Of a stretch of DNA of 23,861 nt, positions 1 to 8,121 are shown one piece after another; positions within the stretch are counted from its first letter, which is position 1, and every line of letters starts with the position of its first letter. Position numbers and translations under genes: made by a program. This DNA comes from Spirochaetota bacterium. Lineage in GTDB: Bacteria; Spirochaetota; Leptospiria; Turneriellales; Turneriellaceae. Location: contig CAUJII010000183.1 in NCBI GenBank assembly GCA_963205035.1, forward strand, positions 1 to 23,861, given 5' to 3'. The notes under the pieces are model-generated. The model was given only the letters and a program-made list of their open reading frames with translations. It had not been told where the DNA came from and ran no database searches.

Positions 1-1185
1 CATATTTTAGAGAAGACGAAAAAAATACGCGGTTGGCAAATTGCCTTGATTGCGCTCGTCACGACTTATGGCGTCTTCACGGCGATAAATCCCCCTTTCG
101 AGTATGATTTTTTTGAACTCGATAAAAGTATGGAAAAAACAAAAGAGCAGAAAGACGATAGGCAACGGCTCATGCAGATTATTGAAAGCCGAGAGCACAT
201 GGTTGTCTATGAATTAGATAGCATCGAGGCTCTCACAGAGGCGACAAAAAATCTAAAGCGGCATAAAAATTTTGAGAACGCAGAGACGCACAGCATCCTG
301 GATCTCATACCGAGCAACATGGCGCAGAAAAAGACCGTGTTGCATGAAATACACACGCTCTTGAAGCAGGCTGAATCGTATGCGCTCATGGAACTCGATA
401 GCGGCTTGCTAAAAAAAATCCGGCAGGGGCTTTATATGACTTCGAGCCAACCTGTGAGAACAAGAGACATCCCAGCGGTTTTCACGCAGCATCTTGTCCA
501 AGGCGGTAAGTATTACCTCTACTTGTTTCCGAAAAACACATCGACTTTTCAGCGCGGTGTTTTGGATTTTGCAGAAGACTTCCGCGAGATCTGCTCGGAG
601 GCTAACACGCAAATCGACGCGTGTGCGAAGAATAAAAAAATCTATGGGGTTTCCGACCTCTATGTCTTGGACGATATTTTGGCAACGGTGATGCGCGATC
701 TTGTCGCACAAATTCTTCTCATCGTTGTCGTCATTGCGGTTACGGTTCTCTCGATGACGCGCCGGATCGCCGGAGTTCTCTTGATTCTAACCCCGCTGGT
801 GTGCGGCCTCTTGGGTCTCTTTGCTCTCTTGGGTGTTTCGCATGCCCTCTTGCCTTCGTGGCTTTTCGAGCTGAACTATATCAACTTGCTTGCTGTGCCG
901 ATTCTCTTAGGCATCGGCATCGACAATGGTATCTACTTGTATTCCCACGCACGGAGCTTGGGTTTGTCGCAGGTCAATCGCATCATGGTGAGCACAGGCG
1001 GTTCTATCTTCGTCTCGAACTTCACCACCGCTATGGGATTTCTCTCTCTCACGATTTCGGCGCACAAGGGGCTGGCATCGTTTGGCCTTCTGACGTGTGC
1101 AGGCATGCTGTGTATTTTTTACGCATACCGAGTTCTCTTTCCGGCACTTGCAAGACTTTTTGAAAAACTCGACGCCAAAATATGA
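1..1185 (+). CDS. RND/MMPL-type exporter, C-terminal part (5' end outside window)
   Basis: The reading frame is open from base 1, so this is the 3' part of a longer gene; the TTG at 46 is not needed as a start. The visible 394 residues begin with a membrane segment (about 13-29), followed by a roughly 200-residue soluble region. Five or six membrane segments close the protein (from about 232 on). The motif GIGIDNGIYLYSHA (about 304-317) matches the GIGxDYGIH-type signature in the middle of RND/MMPL/HpnN permease halves. The layout is that of the second half of an RND permease: one helix, an extracytoplasmic loop, then a helix bundle. Such proteins export lipids or hydrophobic compounds by proton exchange, but the substrate here cannot be told. 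Its stop overlaps the next start (ATGA), so the two are probably co-translated. Confidence 0.8.
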   Translation, partial: HILEKTKKIRGWQIALIALVTTYGVFTAINPPFEYDFFELDKSMEKTKEQKDDRQRLMQIIESREHMVVYELDSIEALTEATKNLKRHKNFENAETHSILDLIPSNMAQKKTVLHEIHTLLKQAESYALMELDSGLLKKIRQGLYMTSSQPVRTRDIPAVFTQHLVQGGKYYLYLFPKNTSTFQRGVLDFAEDFREICSEANTQIDACAKNKKIYGVSDLYVLDDILATVMRDLVAQILLIVVVIAVTVLSMTRRIAGVLLILTPLVCGLLGLFALLGVSHALLPSWLFELNYINLLAVPILLGIGIDNGIYLYSHARSLGLSQVNRIMVSTGGSIFVSNFTTAMGFLSLTISAHKGLASFGLLTCAGMLCIFYAYRVLFPALARLFEKLDAKI

Positions 1186-1721
1186 AAGCCTTCCTTTTTG
1201 CGATAATTCCTCTCGTGCTTTTTGCGCAAAGTTATACTATTAAAGAAGAAAAAGAATGGATTGCAAAAATTGAAAATACAGTGGAGTCAAAAAACGACAC
1301 CGCATTTGTTGCAGCGTGCGATACTTTCTTAGAGCAGCACAAAATTTCTGCGGTGGCTTGGTTCTTGTGCGGCAAGAATTTGCTTTTTGTCAAGACCAAG
1401 TCGGTTCGCGAATCGCGTGCAAACGCTCGCATAGCGTACAAGCGGTTAGAGATTGCACAAAAAGAGTTTAATAAGACAAGTAAGCAAGTTTATCTGACCC
1501 TCGACGCTTTGCAATACATGGGGCTTGCGGCAATGTTCCTGAACGACGACGACCGTGCGCTGACGGCGTTCAAGACAGCGCTCGCCCGCGACAACCGTTT
1601 GGCTGCGGCTTGGTATAACGTCGCGGTGATCTACGAACGGCGCGGCAACCAAGACGAGGCCATGCGTGCGTTTGATAAATACTTGCGTTTGAAACAGAAC
1701 ACAACAAAAGATAATTTTTAG
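1182..1721 (+). CDS. secreted TPR-repeat protein
   Basis: This 179-residue protein starts with a signal peptide (MKAFLFAIIPLVLFAQS), so it is probably periplasmic or membrane-associated. The C-terminal half carries TPR-like helices, clearest in the stretch around residues 120-165 with AAAWYNVAVIYERRGNQDEA, a canonical TPR pattern. The start codon overlaps the stop of the exporter gene by four bases, which suggests a shared operon and perhaps a role as accessory protein of that exporter. No catalytic motif is visible. The function is unknown; TPRs imply protein-protein contacts. Confidence 0.75.
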   Translation: MKAFLFAIIPLVLFAQSYTIKEEKEWIAKIENTVESKNDTAFVAACDTFLEQHKISAVAWFLCGKNLLFVKTKSVRESRANARIAYKRLEIAQKEFNKTSKQVYLTLDALQYMGLAAMFLNDDDRALTAFKTALARDNRLAAAWYNVAVIYERRGNQDEAMRAFDKYLRLKQNTTKDNF

Positions 1722-1755
1722 GCTGACCGGGTGCTCTCCGATTATCTTCTGGAAC

Positions 1756-2382
1756 ATGATCTTCTCTCTCACGGGCCGTGTCGAACGTCTCGACCCCTTC
1801 TTTATCGTTATCGAGTGCGGTGGAGTGGGGTATGGGGCGCGCATTCCCGTCAACGTGTACCAAGCCGTTGTCTCGGGGGGCTTCGACACTTCCCGCGAGC
1901 TCTTCACGCTTGTCACGCGCAGCGTCTATTCAGAAGACAACGCGCAGCTTTTCGGTTTCATCGACGAAGGCGAAGCGAAGCTCTTTGACTTTGTGCGCTC
2001 GCTCAACGGCTTTGGGCCGCAAGCTGCCATGAATATTTTATCGACGATGGGGGCGGCAGAGCTTTTGCAAGCGATGCAAGGTTCTGACACGGCGTCTCTT
2101 GTGCGCGTTCCGGGCGTAGGCAAGACGAAAGCCGAGAAATTATGCTTTGAGGCGCAGTCTAAAAAAGCGCGACTTTCCAAGATTGTCTTGGGTGAAAAAA
2201 GCGGGACGCTGCCAACACAAAACACCGACGAACTTGTGACGCAGGCGCTCGTTTCTCTCGGGTATTCGCTCAAAGAGGTCGAGCAAGCGGCGAATAAAGT
2301 GAATAAACTTGAAGAGAAACCTCAAGCCGTGACGCGTGAAAACTTGCAAGATTGGATTCGGCTTTTTTTGCGTAATCTGTAA
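1756..2382 (+). CDS. ruvA: Holliday junction branch-migration protein RuvA
   Basis: The 208-residue length and domain order fit RuvA. The N-terminal OB-fold begins MIFSLTGRVERLDPFFIVIE, comparable with the family's MIGxLxG start. Two helix-hairpin-helix motifs follow (GFGPQAAMNIL at 85-95 and VPGVGKTKAEKL at 118-129). After an acidic/basic linker comes a C-terminal domain III (about 155-208) that contacts RuvB. RuvA binds four-way DNA junctions as a tetramer and loads the RuvB helicase motor. No ruvB or ruvC is adjacent. The ATG at 1756 was chosen because it gives the family N-terminus; no strong ribosome site is seen. comF starts one base after its stop, so the two are likely co-translated. 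Confidence 0.95.
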   Translation: MIFSLTGRVERLDPFFIVIECGGVGYGARIPVNVYQAVVSGGFDTSRELFTLVTRSVYSEDNAQLFGFIDEGEAKLFDFVRSLNGFGPQAAMNILSTMGAAELLQAMQGSDTASLVRVPGVGKTKAEKLCFEAQSKKARLSKIVLGEKSGTLPTQNTDELVTQALVSLGYSLKEVEQAANKVNKLEEKPQAVTRENLQDWIRLFLRNL

Positions 2383-2383
2383 A

Positions 2384-3043
2384 ATGCCCGCCCTTGTGAA
2401 AGCTCTGTGTGACACGGCTCGATTCGCCGTCAATGGCATCTTCACCGAAACCTGCATCCACTGCCGCAAGCGCGTGGCGGAGGAGGGACTCTTGTGCTAT
2501 GCGTGCTCCGAAAAAATTTGCATAAACGCGGCGCCTCCTCATCGTGGTATTTACCCCGTTTACTCTGCCGCAGAGTATTCGGGAGCTTTGAAGAGTCTTT
2601 TCGCGGCGGCAAAATTTTCAGAACGCTACCGCGCACTACACATGCTCAGCCGTTACGCGGAGAAATCCCTCGGCGTCTTCGCGGCGAAAGACACGCTCTT
2701 TGTTGCGATGCCTTCCAGGCGTACGTTTCTAAAGCGGCTCTTGTCGGCGGCCGTCGGCAAAGATAAAGTATTTTTCGGTGCCTACCGTATGCTTTCGATG
2801 CGTGACAGCAATAAGATCCTCGGTGAAGCAGAGCGCTTCCGGCGCATCCAAGAAAGTCTTATGCTGAGTGGAAAAAGACTGCCGCAGGCGGAGCGCTATG
2901 TTTTGTGCGACGACACGTTGACAACGGGTGCAACTCTCAACCGCGCTGCGTGGCTCTTAGAAAAAGAGCGCCAAGTGCCGCGCGAAAAAATTGTCTTGTG
3001 GTCGCTTCTTTACAATCAGCGGCAGCATGAAGAAGTCATCTAA
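2384..3043 (+). CDS. comF: ComF family phosphoribosyltransferase-like protein
   Basis: This 219-residue protein has the ComF layout. An N-terminal zinc-ribbon-like region has cysteines 24, 27, 38 and 41 (CIHC and CYAC). The C-terminal phosphoribosyltransferase fold has the PRPP-binding signature CDDTLTTGAT at 175-184. In competent bacteria ComF takes part in DNA uptake, but the family is widespread in species not known to be competent and its reaction is unclear. The frame extends upstream to 2336 inside ruvA, but the ATG at 2384, directly after the ruvA stop, is the more likely start. The position after ruvA gives a DNA-processing flavour to this end of the operon. Confidence 0.85.
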   Translation: MPALVKALCDTARFAVNGIFTETCIHCRKRVAEEGLLCYACSEKICINAAPPHRGIYPVYSAAEYSGALKSLFAAAKFSERYRALHMLSRYAEKSLGVFAAKDTLFVAMPSRRTFLKRLLSAAVGKDKVFFGAYRMLSMRDSNKILGEAERFRRIQESLMLSGKRLPQAERYVLCDDTLTTGATLNRAAWLLEKERQVPREKIVLWSLLYNQRQHEEVI

Positions 3044-3082
3044 AAACATTTACAACGCACCTCGCTTACCGGCAAAGAAGGT

Positions 3083-3478
3083 ATGCCTGCGAGCACGCAC
3101 TCTGAGGCGGTGACAGAAGGTATCCGCGTGAAAGCAGAGCCACGCTATCTTGTCGAGAGGTCGATCCCCGACGAAGGGCGTTTTGTTTTCACGTACAAGA
3201 TTACGCTGACGAACGAAGGCGCGTCTTGGGCGAAGCTGAAGGCGCGGCATTGGGTTATTGTCGATTCTGAAGGCAGGCGTGAAGATGTCTACGGGCCCGG
3301 GGTTGTCGGCGAAGAACCCGAACTTTACCCTGGGCAAAGTTATTCATACCACAGCTTTTGCCCACTTTCGACAAACTTTGGCACAATGGAAGGCAGCTTC
3401 AGCATGGTGCGCGAAGACGGTGCCCCGTTTGAAATCCGCGTAGCGCGCTTCTATCTTGCAGCTGGTGAAATCACTTAG
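3083..3478 (+). CDS. apaG: ApaG family protein
   Basis: The 131-residue protein matches ApaG along its length. It has the ITLTNEG strand, the ARHWVIVDSEGR segment, the strongly conserved GPGVVGEEPELYPGQ motif, and a C-terminal MEGSFSMV segment. ApaG is a single fibronectin-like/FBXO3-like beta-sandwich domain; its cellular function is unsettled, and it was first described next to apaH. An AAAGAAGG-like ribosome site lies just before the ATG. Its last eight bases overlap the end of the convergent glutathione peroxidase gene. It is probably the last gene of the ruvA-comF operon. Confidence 0.92.
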   Translation: MPASTHSEAVTEGIRVKAEPRYLVERSIPDEGRFVFTYKITLTNEGASWAKLKARHWVIVDSEGRREDVYGPGVVGEEPELYPGQSYSYHSFCPLSTNFGTMEGSFSMVREDGAPFEIRVARFYLAAGEIT

Positions 3479-3959
3479 AAAGTTCTTTTTCAATATCGTC
3501 TGCGATGTCTTCGGGGTTGGTGTTCGGGGAATAGCGCTTCACAGGTTCGCCGTTCTTGCCAATCAAAAATTTTGTGAAGTTCCATTTGATGGCTTCCGTG
3601 CCTAAGAGACCGGGCTTGGCGCTGGTTAGGAACTTATAGAGTGGGTGTGCATTCTTTCCGTTGACGTCAATCTTTTCAAACATGGGGAACTCAACGCCGT
3701 AGTTTTTCGTACAGAAGGCACCAATTTCATCAGAGGAGCCGGGTTCTTGTGCACCAAACTGATTGCAAGGAAATCCCAGGATTTCAAAACCCCGTTCTTT
3801 GTATTTTTTGTAGAGGGCCTCAAGGCCCGCGTATTGTGGGGTAAATCCGCATTTGCTCGCCGTATTGACGATGAGCACCACTTTGCCCTCGAAATTCTGG
3901 AGTGGCGTTTCTTTTCCGGCCAGATTTTTGGGCGTGAAGCTGTAAATTGTGTCTGCCAT
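3471..3959 (-). CDS. glutathione peroxidase-like thiol peroxidase (Cys form)
   Basis: The 162-residue protein has the full set of glutathione peroxidase motifs. NTASKCGFTPQY carries the peroxidatic Cys37 in place of selenocysteine. FPCNQFGAQEPGS supplies the catalytic Gln and a likely resolving Cys65. KWNFTKFLI supplies the catalytic Trp and Asn. Bacterial Cys-type members usually reduce peroxides with thioredoxin rather than glutathione. No signal peptide is seen, so it is cytoplasmic. The frame reaches up to 4001, but the ATG at 3959 gives the normal family N-terminus (MADTIYSF). The gene is convergent with apaG (8-base overlap) and divergent from the pyrophosphatase. Confidence 0.92.
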   Translation of the reverse strand: MADTIYSFTPKNLAGKETPLQNFEGKVVLIVNTASKCGFTPQYAGLEALYKKYKERGFEILGFPCNQFGAQEPGSSDEIGAFCTKNYGVEFPMFEKIDVNGKNAHPLYKFLTSAKPGLLGTEAIKWNFTKFLIGKNGEPVKRYSPNTNPEDIADDIEKELSK

Positions 3960-4077
3960 TTGCTGCCATCGCCGCAGATTTAGGGTTGGCCGTAAATGCA
4001 AAATCTATCTTTTATGCTTTACCCCCTGTTTTTTGCGGTAACCTTACCCTTACATCTTTTCGTCATGAAAAAACTTC

Positions 4078-4082
4078 AGGAG
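4078..4082 (+). promoter_or_regulatory. ribosome binding site deciding the pyrophosphatase start
   Basis: AGGAG with six bases to the ATG at 4089. The upstream in-frame ATGs at 3996 and 4065 have no comparable site. Confidence 0.7.
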
Positions 4083-4088
4083 ATTTCT

Positions 4089-6539
4089 ATGTTTAGACTA
4101 CGTAATGCAGTAGGCCGGGTGTTGGCACTACTTGTGGTTTCTGTGTCGCCCTTGATGGCGAGCGAAGCCGATTTAAGAATTCCCGATTTATCGACAAAGA
4201 CCTTCTTAGGCTCCATTGACGGGCGCACGCTATTGACTTTAGGTCTTGCGGTGTGCGTTTTGGGATTGATTTACGGTCTTATTGAATTCGTCCGGGTGAA
4301 AAAGAAGCCCGTACACAAGGCGATGCTTGAAATTTCCGAGCTCATCTATACAACGTGCAAAACCTACATGATTACGCAGGGCAAGTTCTTGAGCGTGTTA
4401 TGGGTAATTACGGCAGTCATCATGGTCTATTATTTTGGATTTCTCGCACAGAACGGCAAAGACGCGGCTGGCATGGCCATCCAAGGCTATGGCGCGACGA
4501 AAGTGTTGGCCATCTTGGGCTGCTCGGTCTTAGGCATCCTCGGCAGTTATGGCGTCGCGTGGTTCGGCATCCGCATGAACACGTTCGCAAACTCGCGCAC
4601 GGCGTTCGCATCGCTGAACGGTCGCCCTTTTAACGTCCATGCAATCCCACTGCACGCAGGCATGTCGATTGGAGTTCTCCTTATCTCTGTGGAGCTTTTG
4701 CTCTTGCTTTCTATTCTTCTTTTTGTTCCGGCTGACTTTGCAGGCCCTTGCTTTATCGGTTTCGCCATCGGTGAATCGTTGGGCGCGGCTGCACTCCGCA
4801 TAGCCGGGGGTATTTTTACGAAAATTGCCGACATCGGTTCCGACCTTATGAAAATTGTTTTCAAAATCAAAGAAGACGATGCGCGTAACCCCGGTGTCAT
4901 CGCGGACTGCGTGGGCGATAACGCGGGCGATTCAGTCGGCCCGACGGCAGACGGTTTTGAAACTTACGGAGTGACTGCCGTTGCGCTTATTTCACTCATT
5001 TTGCTTGCAGTTAATCCTGAATTCCAAGTGCAACTCTTAGTTTGGGTTTTTGCGATTAGCATTGTGATGATAATTGCTTCTTTGGCGTCTTTCTATCTGA
5101 ACGTCTTGATCTCCAATGCACGGTTTAAGAAAGCAGACGACTTCAATTTTGAAACCCCTCTTTCAACGCTCGTTTGGGTGACATCGCTTGTTTCAGTCGG
5201 TTGCACATACCTCGTTTCTTACCTGTTGATTGCCGATTTAGGCGGTGGATCTCTTTGGTATCAACTCGCCACAATCATTTCGTGCGGTACGCTTGCTGGC
5301 GCGCTCATCCCCGAAGTTGTCAAGGCTTTCACCTCGACCGATTCAGGGCATGTGCGCGAAGTGGTGACGGCTTCTAAAGAAGGCGGCGCATCTCTCAACA
5401 TCCTCGCAGGACTCACCGCCGGTAATTTTTCAGGTTATTGGTTGGGAATTACCATCGTGGCACTCATGGGGGTTTCATATTTCGTTGCATTGCAAGGCTT
5501 GATTTCACTCATGAACCCTTATGCGGTAGCTGTTTTTGCGTTCGGTTTAGTTGCGTTCGGCTTCTTGAGCATGGGGCCCGTGACAATCGCGGTCGATTCT
5601 TATGGCCCGGTTACCGACAATGCGCAATCGGTCTACGAGCTTTCGCTCATCGAAGAAATTCCCAATGTGAAGGCAGAAATCAAAAAAGATTTCGGTTTTG
5701 ACGTTAATTTCGATAAGGCGAAATATTTTCTCGAAGCCAACGATAGTGCCGGAAACACTTTCAAAGCGACCTCGAAACCAGTTCTCATCGGCACGGCCGT
5801 TGTCGGTGCGACGGCGCTTATTTTCTCAATCATCCTAATGTTGACGAATAATTTTCAAAACGCAGGTGCGATTGAGAAACTTTCTATTCTCCATGCGCCG
5901 TTTCTATTAGGACTCATTACCGGCGGAGCAATCATTTATTGGTTCTCGGGTGCAGCGACGCAAGCCGTTTCGACAGGTGCTTACCGTGCGGTTGAGTTCA
6001 TTAAGGCCAACATCAAGCTGGAGAACACAACGAAAGCATCGGCTGCCGATAGCAAGCGCGTCGTTGAGATCTGTACGCAATACGCGCAAAAGGGGATGTT
6101 TAATATTTTCTTAGGTGTCTTCTTCGCTACCTTAGGTTTTGCATTCTTCAACGAATACTTCTTCATCGGCTATCTGATTTCGATAGCGGTCTTTGGACTC
6201 TATCAAGCCATCTTCATGGCGAACGCCGGCGGCGCTTGGGATAACGCGAAAAAACTCGTCGAAGTGGAATTGAAGGCGAAAGGAACAGAGCTCCACGATG
6301 CGACGGTTGTGGGCGATACCGTGGGCGATCCGTTTAAGGACACTTCGTCTGTTGCGATGAATCCCGTCATCAAGTTCACGACTCTCTTTGGTCTCCTTGC
6401 AGTTGAGTTGGCCGTAGAGATGAAGGGCGGCGCAGCGACGGCACGCAGCGTTCTGGCGGTCGTCTTCTTTGCGCTGAGTATGTTCTTTGTCTGGCGCTCT
6501 TTCTACAAGATGCGCATTAAGTCGGCGCAGATGAAGTAG
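4089..6539 (+). CDS. hppA: membrane-bound ion-pumping pyrophosphatase (divergent type)
   Basis: This integral membrane enzyme couples pyrophosphate hydrolysis to H+ or Na+ export. It shows family landmarks: GGIFTKIADIG (about 240-250), DDARNP followed by GDNAGDS (near 277), and the C-terminal GGAWDNAKK and GDTVGDPFKDT. The usual D-x7-K-x-E substrate-loop motif is altered to a longer DIGSDLMKIVFKIKE, the GMGADLF segment is replaced by GPTADGFETYG, and the C-terminal end reads DTSSVAMNP. Near residue 553, GNTFKATSKP has Lys at the position that marks K+-independent enzymes. The ATG at 4089 is preferred over 3996 or 4065 because AGGAG sits six bases upstream and a signal-like helix ending PLMASEA follows. 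From there the product is 816 residues. The transported ion cannot be decided from sequence alone. Confidence 0.93.
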   Translation: MFRLRNAVGRVLALLVVSVSPLMASEADLRIPDLSTKTFLGSIDGRTLLTLGLAVCVLGLIYGLIEFVRVKKKPVHKAMLEISELIYTTCKTYMITQGKFLSVLWVITAVIMVYYFGFLAQNGKDAAGMAIQGYGATKVLAILGCSVLGILGSYGVAWFGIRMNTFANSRTAFASLNGRPFNVHAIPLHAGMSIGVLLISVELLLLLSILLFVPADFAGPCFIGFAIGESLGAAALRIAGGIFTKIADIGSDLMKIVFKIKEDDARNPGVIADCVGDNAGDSVGPTADGFETYGVTAVALISLILLAVNPEFQVQLLVWVFAISIVMIIASLASFYLNVLISNARFKKADDFNFETPLSTLVWVTSLVSVGCTYLVSYLLIADLGGGSLWYQLATIISCGTLAGALIPEVVKAFTSTDSGHVREVVTASKEGGASLNILAGLTAGNFSGYWLGITIVALMGVSYFVALQGLISLMNPYAVAVFAFGLVAFGFLSMGPVTIAVDSYGPVTDNAQSVYELSLIEEIPNVKAEIKKDFGFDVNFDKAKYFLEANDSAGNTFKATSKPVLIGTAVVGATALIFSIILMLTNNFQNAGAIEKLSILHAPFLLGLITGGAIIYWFSGAATQAVSTGAYRAVEFIKANIKLENTTKASAADSKRVVEICTQYAQKGMFNIFLGVFFATLGFAFFNEYFFIGYLISIAVFGLYQAIFMANAGGAWDNAKKLVEVELKAKGTELHDATVVGDTVGDPFKDTSSVAMNPVIKFTTLFGLLAVELAVEMKGGAATARSVLAVVFFALSMFFVWRSFYKMRIKSAQMK

Positions 6540-6598
6540 TCCGACAGAACAGGGGGGGGCTGCCGAATAGTTAATCGAAAAGAAGCGGCGGATGGCGC

Positions 6599-6614
6599 GC
6601 CGCGACGGCTTTTT
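6599..6614 (+). terminator. possible weak intrinsic terminator after the pyrophosphatase gene
   Basis: GCCG, a CGA loop and CGGC are followed directly by five T residues, about 60 bases after the pyrophosphatase stop. The stem is only four pairs, so this is tentative. It lies inside the gene remnant, which may have been co-opted for this role. Confidence 0.3.
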
Positions 6615-6662
6615 CCAAAGTTGAGTGAGTCCTTAAATCAAAAGCGACACACTCGACCTCAG

Positions 6663-6683
6663 CTCTGCCTCTGCCTCTGCCTC
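6663..6683. repeat. short hexanucleotide tandem repeat (CTCTGC, 3.5 copies)
   Basis: Three and a half copies of CTCTGC lie at the deletion junction of the gene remnant. On the minus strand they read as alternating Glu-Ala codons in the remnant's frame. Such repeats can change length by slippage. Confidence 0.8.
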
Positions 6684-6703
6684 GGGCAGGCTCACACTCG
6701 TGA

Positions 6704-7549
6704 CTAACTATTCTGTTTCTGCGTACGGAATTTTTTGATGCGCCCTGTCTTGCCTTTGTCGTATTCTTTGAGTAGCTGCTCTAAACGCGCACTCCGCTTC
6801 TTATTCTGAAAGAAAGCCTTGGGGTTCTTCTCAAATTCTTTCCAGAGCCCCTCCATTTCGGTCCGCTCTTCCGCTGCGCTCTTGCGGCGTTTGAACTTCG
6901 TGGCTGCATCTTTGAATTCCAGCGACCGTGGACTGCTTTGCGATGAGCCTTCCGCAACTTTTTCACTGGCAGGGATGTCCTTGGGCGCGGCGGCAGGTTC
7001 AGGGAAAGGACTTCTTGCACGGGGTTCAATTCCGTTTTGCTCCTCTTTTTTTGACGCCGCAACATCGAGAGATTTTTGAGCAGGCGGATTTTTTCGTGCG
7101 GCCGCTTCCGATGCCGCTGAGGCCCTGGCTCTTTTTCGTGCCTTCGCACGCACAGATTTTTTCGTCTGGGCTGTGACCTCACTCTTAGTCGCGGAAGGAT
7201 TTTCTTGATTAAGAGGCGTTTTTTCAGAGTGCTCTATTTTCTCAGACGCCTGCGTGACTTTTGCCTCTTCACGGTCTTTGTTGAGTTGTATGAGAAGTGG
7301 GGTGGATACACCGATGAGGAGGAGCGCTGCAATGCCGGCCTTCCAAGGCATATTGCGGCCCTGTTTGTCTGTCTTGAAAGGTAGCTCTTTCCCGCTCACT
7401 TTTCTGTTTTTCTGTGTTCGAGCGATAAACGCATCGATTTCTTTGCGGAGAGCTTCAAATTGCGTCACGAGCAAATGCTCGAAGGCTTCGTCGTTTTTGG
7501 GGTTTGGCTTTGACGATGACTTGGTCGGTTTTGTTTTCTTGGATTTCAA
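6704..7549 (-). CDS. single-pass membrane protein paired with ECF sigma factor (putative anti-sigma)
   Basis: The 281-residue protein has a basic cytoplasmic N-terminus of about 68 residues, one membrane helix (about 70-89, with IAALLLIGVSTPLLIQL), and a long extracytoplasmic part rich in Lys, Ala, Glu and Arg that is probably extended or coiled. No zinc-binding His/Cys anti-sigma motif is visible. It begins at a TTG that overlaps the sigma factor stop (TTGA), with GGGAGG seven bases upstream. Translational coupling to a sigma factor and the topology suggest a regulator that holds the sigma factor at the membrane; this is inference. Its last codon and TAG stop lie at the edge of the decayed DUF1564-like remnant, so its C-terminus may have been reshaped by that event. 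Confidence 0.7.
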   Translation of the reverse strand: MKSKKTKPTKSSSKPNPKNDEAFEHLLVTQFEALRKEIDAFIARTQKNRKVSGKELPFKTDKQGRNMPWKAGIAALLLIGVSTPLLIQLNKDREEAKVTQASEKIEHSEKTPLNQENPSATKSEVTAQTKKSVRAKARKRARASAASEAAARKNPPAQKSLDVAASKKEEQNGIEPRARSPFPEPAAAPKDIPASEKVAEGSSQSSPRSLEFKDAATKFKRRKSAAEERTEMEGLWKEFEKNPKAFFQNKKRSARLEQLLKEYDKGKTGRIKKFRTQKQNS

Positions 7550-8121
7550 AGGACATCCTCCCGAATGCCGCGTTTTTCAAGTGCGGCACGTAAGGTTGTC
7601 TTTGCTTGGTTCATGCGCGATTTGACGGTGCCGAGGCGGATTTCGAGGCTCTGCGCAATTTCTTCGTAGCTCATCTGTTCAAAATAGCGCATGAGGATGA
7701 GTGGTCGGTGTGTTGTGCTCAGTTCATCCACGGCATCCATTAGATGCTTTGAGATGTCAGAAAGTTCTACATATTCTTCGGGACGCTTTCGAAAATCCGC
7801 AACCGTATCCGCTGCGCTGCCTGCTGTAGAATCGCTCACCTCGCGTTTCTGTCGGCGCTCGCGGGAACGCTGCACATCGTGGCACTGGTTGATGAGGATG
7901 CGGACGACCCACGTATATTCGCTCGACTCGTTTCTAAAGACAGGTGCGCTCTTGCCTGCCTTGATGAGAGTATCTTGAACAGCGTCTTCGGCGTCGCTCG
8001 TGTTGCGAAGCTGCGCCAAGGCAAGCCGATACAGTCTGTCGCGAAATGGCAAGAGGCGTTCCATGAAAGCGGATGTGGCATCGAAAGCAGACGCGGCGAG
8101 AGTAAGTAATCGCAAGAACAT
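7546..8121 (-). CDS. ECF-type RNA polymerase sigma factor
   Basis: The 191-residue protein has the two ECF sigma domains. Region 2 spans about 27-90, including LRNTSDAEDAVQDTLIKA, which forms the core-binding and -10 recognition helices. Region 4 spans about 132-182, with LILMRYFEQMSYEEIA and GTVKSRMNQAK as a helix-turn-helix for the -35 element. The ATG at 8121 gives a 19-residue extension before the usual start of region 2; the ATG at 8064 (MERLLPFRDRLY) is a possible alternative start. Neither has a strong ribosome site. The downstream membrane protein overlaps by four bases and probably controls it. The target genes and the inducing signal are unknown. Confidence 0.92.
   Translation of the reverse strand: MFLRLLTLAASAFDATSAFMERLLPFRDRLYRLALAQLRNTSDAEDAVQDTLIKAGKSAPVFRNESSEYTWVVRILINQCHDVQRSRERRQKREVSDSTAGSAADTVADFRKRPEEYVELSDISKHLMDAVDELSTTHRPLILMRYFEQMSYEEIAQSLEIRLGTVKSRMNQAKTTLRAALEKRGIREDVL

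Larger units (their letters stand above)
6565..6707 (-). pseudogene. internally deleted remnant of a DUF1564-like paralogue
   Basis: Read on the minus strand, 6707-6685 matches the 5' coding part of the gene at 18477-18499 in 22 of 23 bases (encoding LVTSVSLP). Bases 6654-6565 match 18710-18799 without gaps in about 75 of 90. The roughly 210 bases between these blocks in the intact gene are replaced by 30 bases, mostly a CTCTGC hexamer repeat. One frame runs through both blocks: LVTSVSLP, then EAEAEAEL, then SVSLLI, a TAA in place of the Tyr codon, GLTQLWKKPSRRAIRRFF and SINYS. Homology stops sharply after SINYS. The start codon is missing. This is therefore a decayed, deleted copy of the gene at 18462, not random spacer. 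Confidence 0.8.

Noticed and set aside
6552..6559. Run of eight G residues after the pyrophosphatase stop
   Set aside because: A possible slippage site, but it is outside any intact gene and has no visible consequence.
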